DNA of 64,000 nt, taken from NCBI RefSeq assembly GCF_048066115.1, contig NZ_JBLTYX010000016.1, positions 1 to 64,000 of the forward strand. Reading direction: 5' to 3'. This document shows, in pieces, positions 25,393 to 34,355 of this stretch. Source of the DNA: Niveispirillum sp048066115 (GTDB lineage: Bacteria > Pseudomonadota > Alphaproteobacteria > Azospirillales > Azospirillaceae). The translations under genes were made by a program, and so were the position numbers. The notes under the pieces were generated by a model. It was given only the letters and a program-made list of their open reading frames with translations. It made no database searches and was not told where the DNA came from. How positions within the stretch are numbered: the first letter of the stretch is position 1; the number at the start of each line of letters is the position of its first letter.

Positions 25393-26921
25393 GCCGGCAC
25401 CTGCATACGGTAACGGGACAGGATCTCGCTTTGCAGGGGCATGCTGGAGGCGGCCCGGCGGCAGCTTTCGATCTCCGCCGCGATCACCCGGTCCACGTCG
25501 GCATCCGCGACCAGGGCGGCGCGGGGGTCCACCTGATCGGGCAGGATGTTCTGGCCCAGATAGACGGCCAGCCAGCTGGGTTCCAGGAACATGCCGTCGC
25601 GATAGAGCGTGACCACGCCGCGCTGCTTGAACAGTTCCATCTTGGTGGCCAGGCTGTCGGGGATCGCCATGGTGCGGCAATGGTTCCAGAACGGCGTGTC
25701 GTCGCGCTGGGTCGCCACATAATGCAGGACGATGAAATCCCGCACCCGTTCATATTCCAGGGCCATCAGCCGGTTGAACTCCGCCGCGTCCAGCGGGTCC
25801 ATGACGGGGCTGGTGGGGAACAGGTCCAGCAGCCGGCCGATACCCAGCTGGATCAGATGGATCGACGTGCTTTCCAGCGGTTCCAGGAACCCGGCCGCCA
25901 GACCGATGGACACGCAATTGCCCACCCATTGCCGTTTGCGCTTGCCGGTGGTGAAGCGCAGACGGCGGGGTGCCGCCTGGGCCGGGTTCTCCAACTGAGC
26001 CAGCAAGGCGGCTTCGGCAGCGTCATCATCGATGAAGCCGCTGCAATAGACATGGCCGTTGCCGGCCCGGTGCTGCAACGGGATGCGCCACATCCAGCCG
26101 GATTCGCGCGACGTGGCGCGGGTATAGGGCGATGGCGGCCCGTCATTGGCGCACGGCACGGCGACGGCCCGGTCGCAGGGCAGCCAGCGGGTCCAATCCT
26201 CATACCCGGTCTTCAGCGCCCCTTCGATGATCAGACCACGGAAACCTGAGCAATCGACGAACAGGTCGGCCTCGATCCGCTCCCCGCTTTCCATGACCAC
26301 GGCATCGACATGCCCGTCGTCGCGCAGCGCCACCTCGCGCACTTTGCCCTCCGTCCGCACCACGCCGCGCGCTTCGGCGTAGCTGCGCAGATAGGCGGCA
26401 TAGAGCCCGGCATCGAACTGGTAGGCATAGGAGAAGGTGGAGAAGAAATTGGAGGGATCGGGGGAGGGGTGGCCGAATCGGCCCATGCGCAGCGCCTGGA
26501 TGGGCAGGGACACATCGTCCAGACCGCCCGCCGGGGTGCGGCCGGCGCGGTGTGCGCGGGTCCAATGGTGATGGAAGGGCACCCCGCCGATATCGCGCCC
26601 GAAGGCGGCGAAGGGGTGGACATAGGCGTCACCCTTGCGGCCCCAGTCGCGGAACTCGATCCCCAGCTTGAAGGTGGCCTCCGTGCGCGACATGAAATCG
26701 GCCTCGTCCAACCCCAGGCTGGCATTGAAATGCCGGATATGGGGCACCGTGGCCTCCCCCACCCCGACCGTGCCGATCTCCGCCGATTCCACCAGCCGGA
26801 TCGACACGCCCGTGCCCGCAAGCTTCGCTGACAGCGCTGACGCAGCCATCCATCCGGACGTACCACCCCCTACGATCAGCACGCGAACCTTGGGTGGTGT
26901 ATTTGTATTATTTATTTTCAT
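25389..26921 (-). CDS. Flavin-dependent halogenase of the tryptophan 7-halogenase family (first gene)
   Basis: 510 aa. GGGTSGW (18-24), Lys85 in ATFKLGIEF, WMWRIP (276-281) and Glu350 in LEPLESTS make it a complete halogenase. It is promoter-proximal in the four-gene operon. GGGAGGAACA stands upstream of the ATG, and a LacI-type half-palindrome lies 20 bp upstream. It is divergent from the TonB receptor at 27.1 kb, so both arms likely respond to the same inducer. Confidence 0.92.
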   Translation of the reverse strand: MKINNTNTPPKVRVLIVGGGTSGWMAASALSAKLAGTGVSIRLVESAEIGTVGVGEATVPHIRHFNASLGLDEADFMSRTEATFKLGIEFRDWGRKGDAYVHPFAAFGRDIGGVPFHHHWTRAHRAGRTPAGGLDDVSLPIQALRMGRFGHPSPDPSNFFSTFSYAYQFDAGLYAAYLRSYAEARGVVRTEGKVREVALRDDGHVDAVVMESGERIEADLFVDCSGFRGLIIEGALKTGYEDWTRWLPCDRAVAVPCANDGPPSPYTRATSRESGWMWRIPLQHRAGNGHVYCSGFIDDDAAEAALLAQLENPAQAAPRRLRFTTGKRKRQWVGNCVSIGLAAGFLEPLESTSIHLIQLGIGRLLDLFPTSPVMDPLDAAEFNRLMALEYERVRDFIVLHYVATQRDDTPFWNHCRTMAIPDSLATKMELFKQRGVVTLYRDGMFLEPSWLAVYLGQNILPDQVDPRAALVADADVDRVIAAEIESCRRAASSMPLQSEILSRYRMQVPA

Positions 26922-26940
26922 TGTTCCTCCCGTTACTGAA

Positions 26941-26956
26941 AATGTTAACGCTCACT
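26941..26956. promoter_or_regulatory. LacI-type operator, halogenase side (imperfect)
   Basis: AATGTTAACGCTCACT keeps the TGTTA-CGCT core of the two better sites nearby. It lies 20 bp from the halogenase start codon and probably covers that promoter. Confidence 0.45.
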
Positions 26957-27027
26957 TCTCCTGGTCGTCAATGAGTGTGCGCCGCGCAAAGGGATTTGCT
27001 GCATCGCAACAGAAGAAAACACTTTTT

Positions 27028-27041
27028 TGTTAGCCCTAACA
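27028..27041. promoter_or_regulatory. LacI-type operator, central site
   Basis: TGTTAGCCCTAACA is a 14-bp palindrome broken only at the centre. It sits midway in the divergent halogenase/TonB spacer, just before a TTGACG that may be the -35 of the receptor promoter. Confidence 0.65.
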
Positions 27042-27108
27042 TAAGGGTGCTTGACGTTGGGGCGGGTCGTGATTACCAATTATTCTTGTTCAAGGCGCAA
27101 ATCTAAAA

Positions 27109-27124
27109 ATGCTAGCGCTAACAT
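27109..27124. promoter_or_regulatory. LacI-type operator in the TonB receptor leader
   Basis: ATGCTAGCGCTAACAT is a near-perfect 16-bp palindrome with the TAGCGCTA centre typical of LacI/GalR sites. It ends just before the GGGAGGA ribosome site of the receptor gene, a place where a bound repressor blocks transcription or initiation. No LacI-family gene lies in the window. Confidence 0.7.
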
Positions 27125-27137
27125 GGGAGGAATGGGG

Positions 27138-30100
27138 ATGGGTGTTTTGGAACGCCCCCGAAAGGGGTTGCGGCGGGGTCGGCATTCTATCGGCCGGACG
27201 CTGCAAGGCGGGGTCTCCGTCGCGGCGCTGTGCGCCATTGCGACGGTCCTGCCGGCACAAGCCCAGCAGAAACAAGATGATAAGCCCGTCGGTGGCCAGG
27301 CCGCGGCCCCGGTCGCAGCGTCGGTTGCCGGCAATGACAGCGCTGTTCTGGTGGCCCAGGCGAACACAGCGGCCGATTCCAGCACGCTGGAAGAGATCAT
27401 CGTCACCGGCTTCCGCAAGTCGCTGGAAAGCGCGCAGGAGATCAAGCGCAACGCTGAAAGCATCGTCGACAGTGTGACGGCCGAAGATATCGGTGCCCTG
27501 CCCGACCGGTCGGTGACCGAGGCGTTGCAGCGTATTCCCGGCGTGTCGATCAACCGTTTCGCTGCCGGCATCGATCCCGACCATTTCTCGGCCGAAGGCT
27601 CGGGCGTGGTGGTGCGCGGCCTGACCTATGTGCGGTCGGAATTCAACGGGCGCGAGGCGTTCAGCGCCAATAACGGCCGTGCGCTGGGCTTTGCCGACGT
27701 GCCGGCCGAACTGATGGGTGGCGTCGACGTGTTCAAGTCGCCCACCGCCGACCGGATCGAGGGTGGTATCGCCGGCGTCGTCAACCTGCGCACGCGCAAG
27801 CCGTTCGACGGCGAAGGGCTGGTCGCGTCGGCTTCCGCCGAGGCATCCTACGGCGATTTCGTGAAGAAATGGGCACCCACCGGCTCCGTACTGCTGTCCA
27901 ACCGCTGGGAGACGGGCATCGGTGAGGTGGGTCTGCTGGGCAGTTTCGTGGGTTCGCAGCTGAAGACCCGCGCCGACCGGTTCCAGCTCTCCAGCTTCCG
28001 CGTCCGCAATCTCTATTCCAATGGCGACGTCGTCCAGAACCCGGACGGGCAACCGCCGGCGACCATCACCGACCAGGTGCTGTTTCCGCGCGGCGCGGTG
28101 ATGGGCAACCAGGAGTTCGACCGCAAGCGCTATGGCTATGCCGGTGCCGCGCAGTGGCGCAGCCCCGACAATAGCATGGAAGCCGTCTTCACCTTCCTGC
28201 GGTCGGACAGCCGGCAGGCCTGGACCGAGCATGCGGTGGAAATCGCCACCGACAATGTGGCCAACAATGGCGACAGCCGGCGCGTGCCGGGCACGACGCT
28301 GGAGTTCGACGCATCCGGCCTGTTCGAGAGCGGTTTCATCACCGGCCCCAACGGCTGGCGTGACGATAATCGCAGCCCCACGGACAGCAATGGCAACCCC
28401 AATATTCCGCGCATCACCGAATATGGTCTGCAAAGCAACAATATCCGCCGTGACCATGACGAGAAGCTGACGACCGACGATTACGGCTTCAACTTCCGCT
28501 GGGACGCGACGGAAAATCTGGGTGTCAATTTCGACTATCAGCATGTGAAGTCGAAGACCTGGATCATCGATAACGGCCTTTGGGCTTCGACCTACCAGAA
28601 TGTTTTCATCGACATGAATGGCGGCAAGGGGTATCCGACGGTGGAATTCCGCCCGCCCCAGGTCTGTACCGGACCCTCGAGGAACTGGACCTGCGGCGAC
28701 GGTGCCACCGGCAGCCCCACCTATTACGGTGCCGGCCATAACAGCTTCGCCGATCCCTATAACAGCTTCTACCGGTCGGCGATGGACCATATCGAGGATA
28801 GCGACGGCAATTCTGACGCCGCCCGCATCGACCTCGATTACAAGGTCGAGGACAGCGACTTCTTCAAGTCGGTGCAGACCGGTTACCGCTATGCCGACCG
28901 TCGCCAGACGGCGCGCTTCTCCACCTACAATTGGGGCCGCCTGTCCGAACAATGGGGCAATAACGGTCCGGTCTGGCTGGATGATCCGTTGAATGGCAAC
29001 CCGGCCCTGCCCGGCGGCTCTCCCGGCACGGCCTATGAGCAATATACCTATCCCAACTTCTTCCGCGGCAAGTTCCCCGACCCGCTGCTGGGCCAGGGCC
29101 GCCTGTTCTATAGCGGCAATTCCGCCAAGAATTATGCCGACTACATCGCCTATGCCACGTCCATCAACCGGGAGTGGGAACCGACGGTAACAGGGGCCGA
29201 CGGGGTGGTGCGCAATGGCGGCTGGAATGCGCTGGCCAACCGCGAGGGTGTCATCGCCGGCACGCCCTTCCTGCCGGGTGAGATCAACCCGATCCGGGAG
29301 GAGAACAACGCCGCCTATCTGTTGACGCGGTTCGACACCGACTTCGCCAATGGCTGGAACCTGGCCGGTAATGTCGGCGTGCGCTACACCACGACCGACC
29401 GCACTTCTTCGGGCTTCCAGTCCTTCCCGGCGAGCCGCGGTACCTTTGTCACCGACGCGTCCTGTGCGCAAACGCAGGCGGCGATTGACGCTGGTGAGGC
29501 GGGCGTGACGTTGCCGGCCTTCTGTACCCTGTCGCCCGCGGTTCGGGCACAGGCCCGTGCCTTCATGAACAACGCGCTGAACCCGACCGAAGTCAAGATC
29601 AACTATGATTACTGGCTGCCCAACCTGAATGTGAAGTTGGAAGTGGGGGATGGTGTCCAGTTCCGCGGCAGCTATTTCAAAGGTGTGGCCCCGCCTGCCA
29701 TCGGGCTGGTGCGCAACTACTACAATGTCAATCTGGAGCCGGTGCAGAATGTCGATGCCAATGGCAACGCCATTCCCGGTTCCTTCCGCATGCAGGGGCG
29801 GTTTGAAGCCGGTAACCCCTATCTGCGGCCCACGACCGCCGACAATTTCGACCTGACGGCGGAATGGTACTTCTCCAATGTCGGACAATTGACGGGGTCG
29901 CTGTTCTACAAGCGGCTGAAGGGCGTGTTGACCAACAATACGGTCCGCCAGTCACTGACCAACAACGGCTCCACCTTCGATGCCATTGTCAACACGTCGG
30001 TTAATTCCGATCAGGTGGGCAAGATCAAGGGCTTCGAAGTCGCCTATCAGCAGACCTACGATTTCCTGCCCAGCTTCTTCTCCGGTCTGGGCTTGCAGGC

Positions 30101-30557
30101 CAACTACACCTATGTCCATTCCAAGGGCGTGCCGCAAAGCACCCTGTCGGAAACCGACCCCGATGTGGGGGCAGGCCGTGTGACGACGGTGGATATGACC
30201 AAGCTGCCCCTGCAGGGCCTGTCCAAGCATCAGTTCAACATCACGCCCTTCTGGGATTACGGTCCGATCTCCGCCCGCGTCTCCTATTCCTGGCGGTCGG
30301 ACTTCGTGCTGACCATCCGCGACGTGATCTTCCCCTATGACCCGATCATCAACAAATCATCGGGCCAGTGGGACGCCTCGTTCTTCTACAGCTTGAACGA
30401 TCAGATAAAGCTGGGTGTGCAGGGTGCGAACCTGCTGAACGAGGTCACCAAGACCTCGGCGGTGGTGACGGGCCCGGATGGCGAGAATGTCGAGGTGCCG
30501 CGCGGCTGGTACATGAATGACCGCCGCATCACCGCGGTCCTGCGCTTCACCTACTGA
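27138..30557 (+). CDS. TonB-dependent receptor
   Basis: 1139 aa outer-membrane active transporter. The signal peptide ends PAQAQ|Q near residue 45. A TonB-box-like LEEIIVTGFRKSLESAQ and the plug domain follow (DIGALPDRSVTEALQRIPGV). The long C-terminal beta-barrel ends in ...TAVLRFTY with a terminal aromatic. Such oversized receptors with ALPDRSVTEALQRIPGVSI usually import oligosaccharides or other large nutrients in alphaproteobacteria. The ATG at 27138 is chosen: GGAGGA lies 6 bp upstream, while longer starts would place the operator inside the coding region. A strong terminator follows. Confidence 0.93.
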   Translation: MGVLERPRKGLRRGRHSIGRTLQGGVSVAALCAIATVLPAQAQQKQDDKPVGGQAAAPVAASVAGNDSAVLVAQANTAADSSTLEEIIVTGFRKSLESAQEIKRNAESIVDSVTAEDIGALPDRSVTEALQRIPGVSINRFAAGIDPDHFSAEGSGVVVRGLTYVRSEFNGREAFSANNGRALGFADVPAELMGGVDVFKSPTADRIEGGIAGVVNLRTRKPFDGEGLVASASAEASYGDFVKKWAPTGSVLLSNRWETGIGEVGLLGSFVGSQLKTRADRFQLSSFRVRNLYSNGDVVQNPDGQPPATITDQVLFPRGAVMGNQEFDRKRYGYAGAAQWRSPDNSMEAVFTFLRSDSRQAWTEHAVEIATDNVANNGDSRRVPGTTLEFDASGLFESGFITGPNGWRDDNRSPTDSNGNPNIPRITEYGLQSNNIRRDHDEKLTTDDYGFNFRWDATENLGVNFDYQHVKSKTWIIDNGLWASTYQNVFIDMNGGKGYPTVEFRPPQVCTGPSRNWTCGDGATGSPTYYGAGHNSFADPYNSFYRSAMDHIEDSDGNSDAARIDLDYKVEDSDFFKSVQTGYRYADRRQTARFSTYNWGRLSEQWGNNGPVWLDDPLNGNPALPGGSPGTAYEQYTYPNFFRGKFPDPLLGQGRLFYSGNSAKNYADYIAYATSINREWEPTVTGADGVVRNGGWNALANREGVIAGTPFLPGEINPIREENNAAYLLTRFDTDFANGWNLAGNVGVRYTTTDRTSSGFQSFPASRGTFVTDASCAQTQAAIDAGEAGVTLPAFCTLSPAVRAQARAFMNNALNPTEVKINYDYWLPNLNVKLEVGDGVQFRGSYFKGVAPPAIGLVRNYYNVNLEPVQNVDANGNAIPGSFRMQGRFEAGNPYLRPTTADNFDLTAEWYFSNVGQLTGSLFYKRLKGVLTNNTVRQSLTNNGSTFDAIVNTSVNSDQVGKIKGFEVAYQQTYDFLPSFFSGLGLQANYTYVHSKGVPQSTLSETDPDVGAGRVTTVDMTKLPLQGLSKHQFNITPFWDYGPISARVSYSWRSDFVLTIRDVIFPYDPIINKSSGQWDASFFYSLNDQIKLGVQGANLLNEVTKTSAVVTGPDGENVEVPRGWYMNDRRITAVLRFTY

Positions 30558-30587
30558 TTTTCGAGTTCACTTCTCTCCTCAAGGCCT

Positions 30588-30622
30588 TGGCGCCGTTGCT
30601 CACGCGACGGCGCCATTTTTTT
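30588..30622 (+). terminator. Rho-independent terminator of the TonB receptor gene
   Basis: Perfect 9-bp stem TGGCGCCGT / ACGGCGCCA with a 10-base loop and seven Ts. It ends just before the convergent cupin gene. Confidence 0.92.
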
Positions 30623-30624
30623 AT

Positions 30625-31335
30625 TCAGGCGGGCCGGTAGATGGCGAACACCTTCTTCACCTGCTCCCGGCTTTCCCAGGAACAGTCGGCCCCCTGTTCG
30701 ACCAGGAAGATATCGCCCTTGGCGAAGGTGGCTTCACGCCCGGCCCCGTCCACGAAGGTGACGGACCCTTCCAGCAGCAACATCAGCTCGAAATGGCGAT
30801 AGCGCATGGCGCGGCGGTGATAGGGCGTGCTGTCCCAGATGCCGGCCATATAGGTGCCGCTGGCGGAGGTGTAGAGCGTGTTGTTGCGGCAGGCAGGCGT
30901 GGGTGTCAGCAGCAGTTCGGCCAGGGGTGCACCGGACGGCGACAGCGGCGCGTCATTATCGATTGCCACCAGCGCATCGGCCCCGGCCCCGCCTTCCTCC
31001 GCGCTGCGCATGACCAGCGCGGTGGCACCGGCCGGCGCCAACCAGGACAGCGGCAATCCGCGCGGCACGACGGCGGAACCATCCGGACCCAGGGTCACCG
31101 CCACCCCGCCCGCCGCCAGGGTCAGCGACCCGGTCAGGACCAGCACGAATTCATCCCCCGCCAGCGCCGGCACCTCGCCCCGGCCGGGCGCCAGACGCAG
31201 GGCGGACAGGGTGACGGGACCGGGGGCCAACGGCAATTCCACCCGCCCTTCCAGCCAGGAACCGCCGGCCGCCCCTTGCGCCAAGGCATCGGCCGCGAAG
31301 GCACGCAGGTCTATGAAGCTGAATACCCGTTCCAT
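30625..31335 (-). CDS. Cupin-domain protein (bicupin)
   Basis: 236 aa. Two cupin barrels: the first around GDEFVLVLTGSLTLAAGG, the second around YRHFELMLLLEGSVTFVDGAGREATFAKGDIFLVEQG. The second resembles the Cupin_3/(S)-ureidoglycine aminohydrolase-like barrel. Typical metal-binding His residues are sparse (His in YRHFE only), so catalysis is uncertain and a ligand-binding role is possible. Its place behind a TonB receptor/halogenase locus recurs in related bacteria and suggests a linked role. Confidence 0.78.
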   Translation of the reverse strand: MERVFSFIDLRAFAADALAQGAAGGSWLEGRVELPLAPGPVTLSALRLAPGRGEVPALAGDEFVLVLTGSLTLAAGGVAVTLGPDGSAVVPRGLPLSWLAPAGATALVMRSAEEGGAGADALVAIDNDAPLSPSGAPLAELLLTPTPACRNNTLYTSASGTYMAGIWDSTPYHRRAMRYRHFELMLLLEGSVTFVDGAGREATFAKGDIFLVEQGADCSWESREQVKKVFAIYRPA

Positions 31336-31485
31336 GTCGCCAATCCCCGGCCGTTAGAAGGCGGGCAGGATAGGCGGGGCAACACGGCGTGAGGCACCGA
31401 TCCAGCACAGGGCGGCGGCAGGACCTGCTGTTTCGTTTTCCCTTGTATGTCGGTGTTGGCCGTTCTGAAATAGGATCTGGCTATC

Positions 31486-31551
31486 GGCGCTCGAGCGCCG
31501 GGCCGGCGGTCGCCGGCCCCCAATGACATGAGTAAAAAACTCATGTCATTG
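31486..31551. repeat. Intergenic palindromic element, family 2, copy 4
   Basis: GGCGCTCGAGCGCC (a 14-bp palindrome) and the body piece GGGCCGGCGGTCGCCGGC shared with copy 1 are followed by a perfect 13-bp-stem hairpin CAATGACATGAGT-AAAAA-ACTCATGTCATTG (31521-31551), three bases from the holin stop codon. The hairpin has no T-run but could act as terminator or mRNA stabiliser. The rest of the 31336-31554 spacer shows no gene. Confidence 0.6.
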
Positions 31552-31554
31552 GTA

Positions 31555-32127
31555 TCAGCCCGCCCCGTTCGCCCCATGCCGGCGGTTCCATTCGCGGATC
31601 ACGTCGTCGGATAGGGGCGTGTCCCTGTCCGCCATCTCCCGTGCGTAGCGGTCGGGATCGACGGGTGCGACGGGACGCATCGCCGCGATCTTCCGCTGCG
31701 TGTCCAGCACCGCCTGCACCTGTTCCATCGTCGGCCCTCGTGACCGGCGGCTGGCCAGCAGGGTGCGGTCGCCGAAGAAGAAGGTGATCACCGCTCCCAG
31801 CACGATCCACATCTCTTCCGGGATCAACGCCCAGGCCTGGGCGGCGGCGGCGAAACCCACCGGGTCGGCCGAGGCCCAGACGAAGATGCCGATCACCCCC
31901 AGCGCCATGGCGGGCCGGGGCAGGCGGTTCAGGCCATCGATGAAACTGTCCCACCAGGTGCGGGCCTGGCGGTCGGCGAATTCCGCGCCGAATTGCTGGA
32001 ACCGGGCCAGCATCTCCGCGTGGCGGCCCTGTTCATCCTGGACCTTGTCGCCGGTAAAGGGCGTGATGGCGCTGGCCACCGCCTGGACCCCGCCGCCAAT
32101 GACGGTTTGCAGCAGCTTGGTCAACAT
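31555..32127 (-). CDS. 3TM-type holin family protein
   Basis: 190 aa. An amphipathic N-terminus (LLQTVIGGGVQAVASAITPF) is followed by two or three membrane segments (MALGVIGIFVWASADPVGFA and IVLGAVITFFFGDRTLL) and a charged cytoplasmic tail. This is the alphaproteobacterial 3TM holin type, found near gene-transfer-agent or prophage lysis genes and also alone. No endolysin or phage gene is adjacent, so it is either a lone lysis remnant or a domesticated membrane protein. Confidence 0.75.
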   Translation of the reverse strand: MLTKLLQTVIGGGVQAVASAITPFTGDKVQDEQGRHAEMLARFQQFGAEFADRQARTWWDSFIDGLNRLPRPAMALGVIGIFVWASADPVGFAAAAQAWALIPEEMWIVLGAVITFFFGDRTLLASRRSRGPTMEQVQAVLDTQRKIAAMRPVAPVDPDRYAREMADRDTPLSDDVIREWNRRHGANGAG

Positions 32128-32198
32128 CCCGTGATCCCCCTGATGTGTGGAGATACAGGATATAGGAATAAAAACATAAAATCAAAAACGGTCGGATT

Positions 32199-33059
32199 TT
32201 AAACCACATTGAAATGGTCCGGTACGCCGCCGGGCCAGACCGTGCCCCACATCTGCATGCCGCCATCGATGGTGATCATCTCGCCGGTGATGAACTTGCC
32301 CGAGGGTGCCAGCAGATAGACCACGCCCTCCGCGATGTCCCAGCCGTCGCCCAGCCGTCGCATCGGGTTGGAATTGCCGAAACGTGCGCTGGCTTCCGGT
32401 GGATAGACATTCATGCCGTCGGTGGCGATCGATCCCGGCGCCACGCAATTGACGCGGATGTTCAGCGGCGCCCACTCCACCGCCACGCTTTTGGACAGAT
32501 AGATCACCCCGGCGCGCGCCGCACAGGTATGGGCGGCCTGGGGCATGCCGCGTTCGATATAGGCGACGATATTGACGATCGACCCGGCCTCTCCCCGGTC
32601 GCGCCAGCGCTGTGCGGCTGCCTGCATCATATGCCAGGTGCCGTTCAGGTTGGTGTCGATGACGGCGTTCCAGCCCTTCTTGGAAAAATCGATGGCCGCC
32701 TGCGGATACTGCCCGCCGCCATTATTCACCACATGGTCGATGCGCCCGAATTCCGCGATGGTGCGGTCCATCAGCGCGTCCACCTGATCGGGCTCGCGGA
32801 TGGTCATCGGCGTATAGGCGATGTCCAGGCCCAGATGGTGGCGGATGCCGTCGCGGGTTTCCGCCAGCTTTTCCTCCCGCCGACCGCAGATCATCACCTG
32901 TGCGCCCAGCCGGGCAAACAGATAGGCCATGGCGCGCCCCATGCCGCTGCCTCCGCCCGACAGCACGATCACCTGTCCCGCCAGCAGGTCGGAACGATAG
33001 ACGGTGGGCAGGCCGGCAAGCTGTTCGTCGCTATGGCCCCATTGTTTGGGTTCGGTCAT
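32199..33059 (-). CDS. SDR oxidoreductase, enoyl-/dienoyl-CoA reductase-like
   Basis: 286 aa. NAD(P)-binding GGGSGMGRA near residue 35 and NNGGG near 110 mark the Rossmann fold. The catalytic region reads HTCAARAGVIYLSKSVAVEW, with the Lys of YxxxK but no Tyr at the standard place; this matches the peroxisomal trans-2-enoyl-CoA reductase/2,4-dienoyl-CoA reductase branch. That fits its neighbours, which all handle acyl-CoA. It is the last gene of the minus-strand cluster, starting 4 bp after the thiolase stop. Confidence 0.85.
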   Translation of the reverse strand: MTEPKQWGHSDEQLAGLPTVYRSDLLAGQVIVLSGGGSGMGRAMAYLFARLGAQVMICGRREEKLAETRDGIRHHLGLDIAYTPMTIREPDQVDALMDRTIAEFGRIDHVVNNGGGQYPQAAIDFSKKGWNAVIDTNLNGTWHMMQAAAQRWRDRGEAGSIVNIVAYIERGMPQAAHTCAARAGVIYLSKSVAVEWAPLNIRVNCVAPGSIATDGMNVYPPEASARFGNSNPMRRLGDGWDIAEGVVYLLAPSGKFITGEMITIDGGMQMWGTVWPGGVPDHFNVV

Positions 33060-33063
33060 GGGT

Positions 33064-34266
33064 TCAGTCCCCCAGCCGCCCGATGATGGCGACCGACGTG
33101 ATGTTGCGGTTGGGCAGGCCGCCCAGATTATGGGTCAGGCCATAGCGCGGGTCGGGCAATTGCCGCTCCCCCGCGCGGCCCTGAAGCTGTAGGTAGATCT
33201 CATAGACCATGCGCAGGCCGGTGGCCCCGATCGGATGACCGAAACATTTCAGGCCGCCATCGATCTGGCAGGGGATTTTGCCATCGCGGTCGTAGAACCC
33301 GTCCATGACGTCGCGCACGGCACCACCCTCCGGCGACAGGCCCAGATCCTCCATCACCACCAGTTCGGTAACGGAGAAACAATCATGCACCTCGATCAGC
33401 GACAGCTCGGCGCGCGGGTCCCGTATCCCCGCCTCCTCATAGGCCCGCTTCGCCGCGATGCGGGTGGTCAGGGTGTAGGACCCATCCCAGGACCCGTGCG
33501 CCAGTTCCACCCCGTTGCTGGGTGCCAGCTGCAGTGCCTTCACCGTGACGGGGTTCATCTTGCCCAGCGATTTGGCGATTTCCGGTGTGGTGACGATGGC
33601 ACAGGCCGCCCCGTCCGACACGCCGGCGCAATCGAACAGGCCCAGCGGATAGGCCACCATGCGGGCATCCAGCACCTGTTGCTTGGTGATCGGGTTGCGC
33701 AGATGCGCCTTGGGGTTGAGCGCGCCATTGGCATGGCTTTTCACCGAGATATGGGCCATGGCGCGCTTCAGGTCGGCCATGGGGGTGCCGGTGCGCGCAG
33801 CATAGGCGGCACCCAGTTGCGCGAAGCCGCCGGGTGCCGTGTTCTGCGGCAGCCAGAGATCCTCGAAGCTGCCCTTGGTGCGCTCCGGCAGGCCGCCGAA
33901 GCCGGTATCCTTCAGTTTCTCCACGCCCATGGCGATGGCGATGTCGCACGCCCCCGCCGCCACGGCATAGACGGCCCCGCGCAGCGCCTCCGTCCCCGTG
34001 GCGCACAGGTTTTCCACCCGTGTCACGGGGATGTTGGGCAGTCGTAAAGCCATGGACAGCGGCAGGGCCGACTTGCCCACCGATTGTTCATCGAAGAACA
34101 CGCCCATCCAGCCGGCCTGGATCTCCGACTTGTCGATGCCGGCATCGGCAATGCATTCCTGGAACGCCTCCAGCATCAGATCATCCGGCCCGGCATCCCA
34201 GCGTTCGCCGAAGCGCGAACAGCCCATGCCGATGATCGCCACCTTGTCGCGGATACCCTTGGCCAT
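33064..34266 (-). CDS. Thiolase-family protein (SCP-x/lipid-transfer type)
   Basis: 400 aa. The thiolase fold with active-site Cys in VENLCATGTEAL, His in EVHDCFSVTE and the CFGHPIGATG block. The layout is that of the SCP2-thiolase/acetyl-CoA acetyltransferase group, which cleaves branched or sterol-like 3-ketoacyl-CoA and often works with an OB-fold (DUF35) partner; such a domain is fused to the next gene upstream. Part of the CoA-linked catabolic operon. Confidence 0.9.
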   Translation of the reverse strand: MAKGIRDKVAIIGMGCSRFGERWDAGPDDLMLEAFQECIADAGIDKSEIQAGWMGVFFDEQSVGKSALPLSMALRLPNIPVTRVENLCATGTEALRGAVYAVAAGACDIAIAMGVEKLKDTGFGGLPERTKGSFEDLWLPQNTAPGGFAQLGAAYAARTGTPMADLKRAMAHISVKSHANGALNPKAHLRNPITKQQVLDARMVAYPLGLFDCAGVSDGAACAIVTTPEIAKSLGKMNPVTVKALQLAPSNGVELAHGSWDGSYTLTTRIAAKRAYEEAGIRDPRAELSLIEVHDCFSVTELVVMEDLGLSPEGGAVRDVMDGFYDRDGKIPCQIDGGLKCFGHPIGATGLRMVYEIYLQLQGRAGERQLPDPRYGLTHNLGGLPNRNITSVAIIGRLGD

Positions 34267-34290
34267 GGTTCAGGCCTCCCTTTCATGTTC

Positions 34291-34353
34291 CGATGATCGG
34301 TACCGATCATCGGCCTCAGGCGCCGGCGTGCCAGGTCTCGCAAAGAGACCTGG
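34291..34353. repeat. Intergenic palindromic element, family 2, copy 3
   Basis: A perfect 22-bp palindrome centred on GATCGGTACCGATC (34291-34312) is joined by CCTCAGGCGCCGGC, the family body start, to a perfect hairpin CCAGGTCTC-GCAAA-GAGACCTGG (34331-34353). The second hairpin ends three bases before the stop codon of the downstream-facing gene. Confidence 0.6.
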
Positions 34354-34355
34354 CC

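Noticed and set aside
25392..25680. N-terminal extension of the degenerate halogenase-family protein
   Set aside because: The extra residues mirror another frame of the upstream halogenase, and the ATG at 25392 overlaps the preceding stop codon in the same way as the other operon joints.
27090..29888. A 932-codon open frame antisense to the TonB receptor gene
   Set aside because: Its composition (His/Arg/Gly-rich, no recognisable domain) is that of a mirror frame in high-GC DNA; the opposite strand carries an unmistakable receptor.
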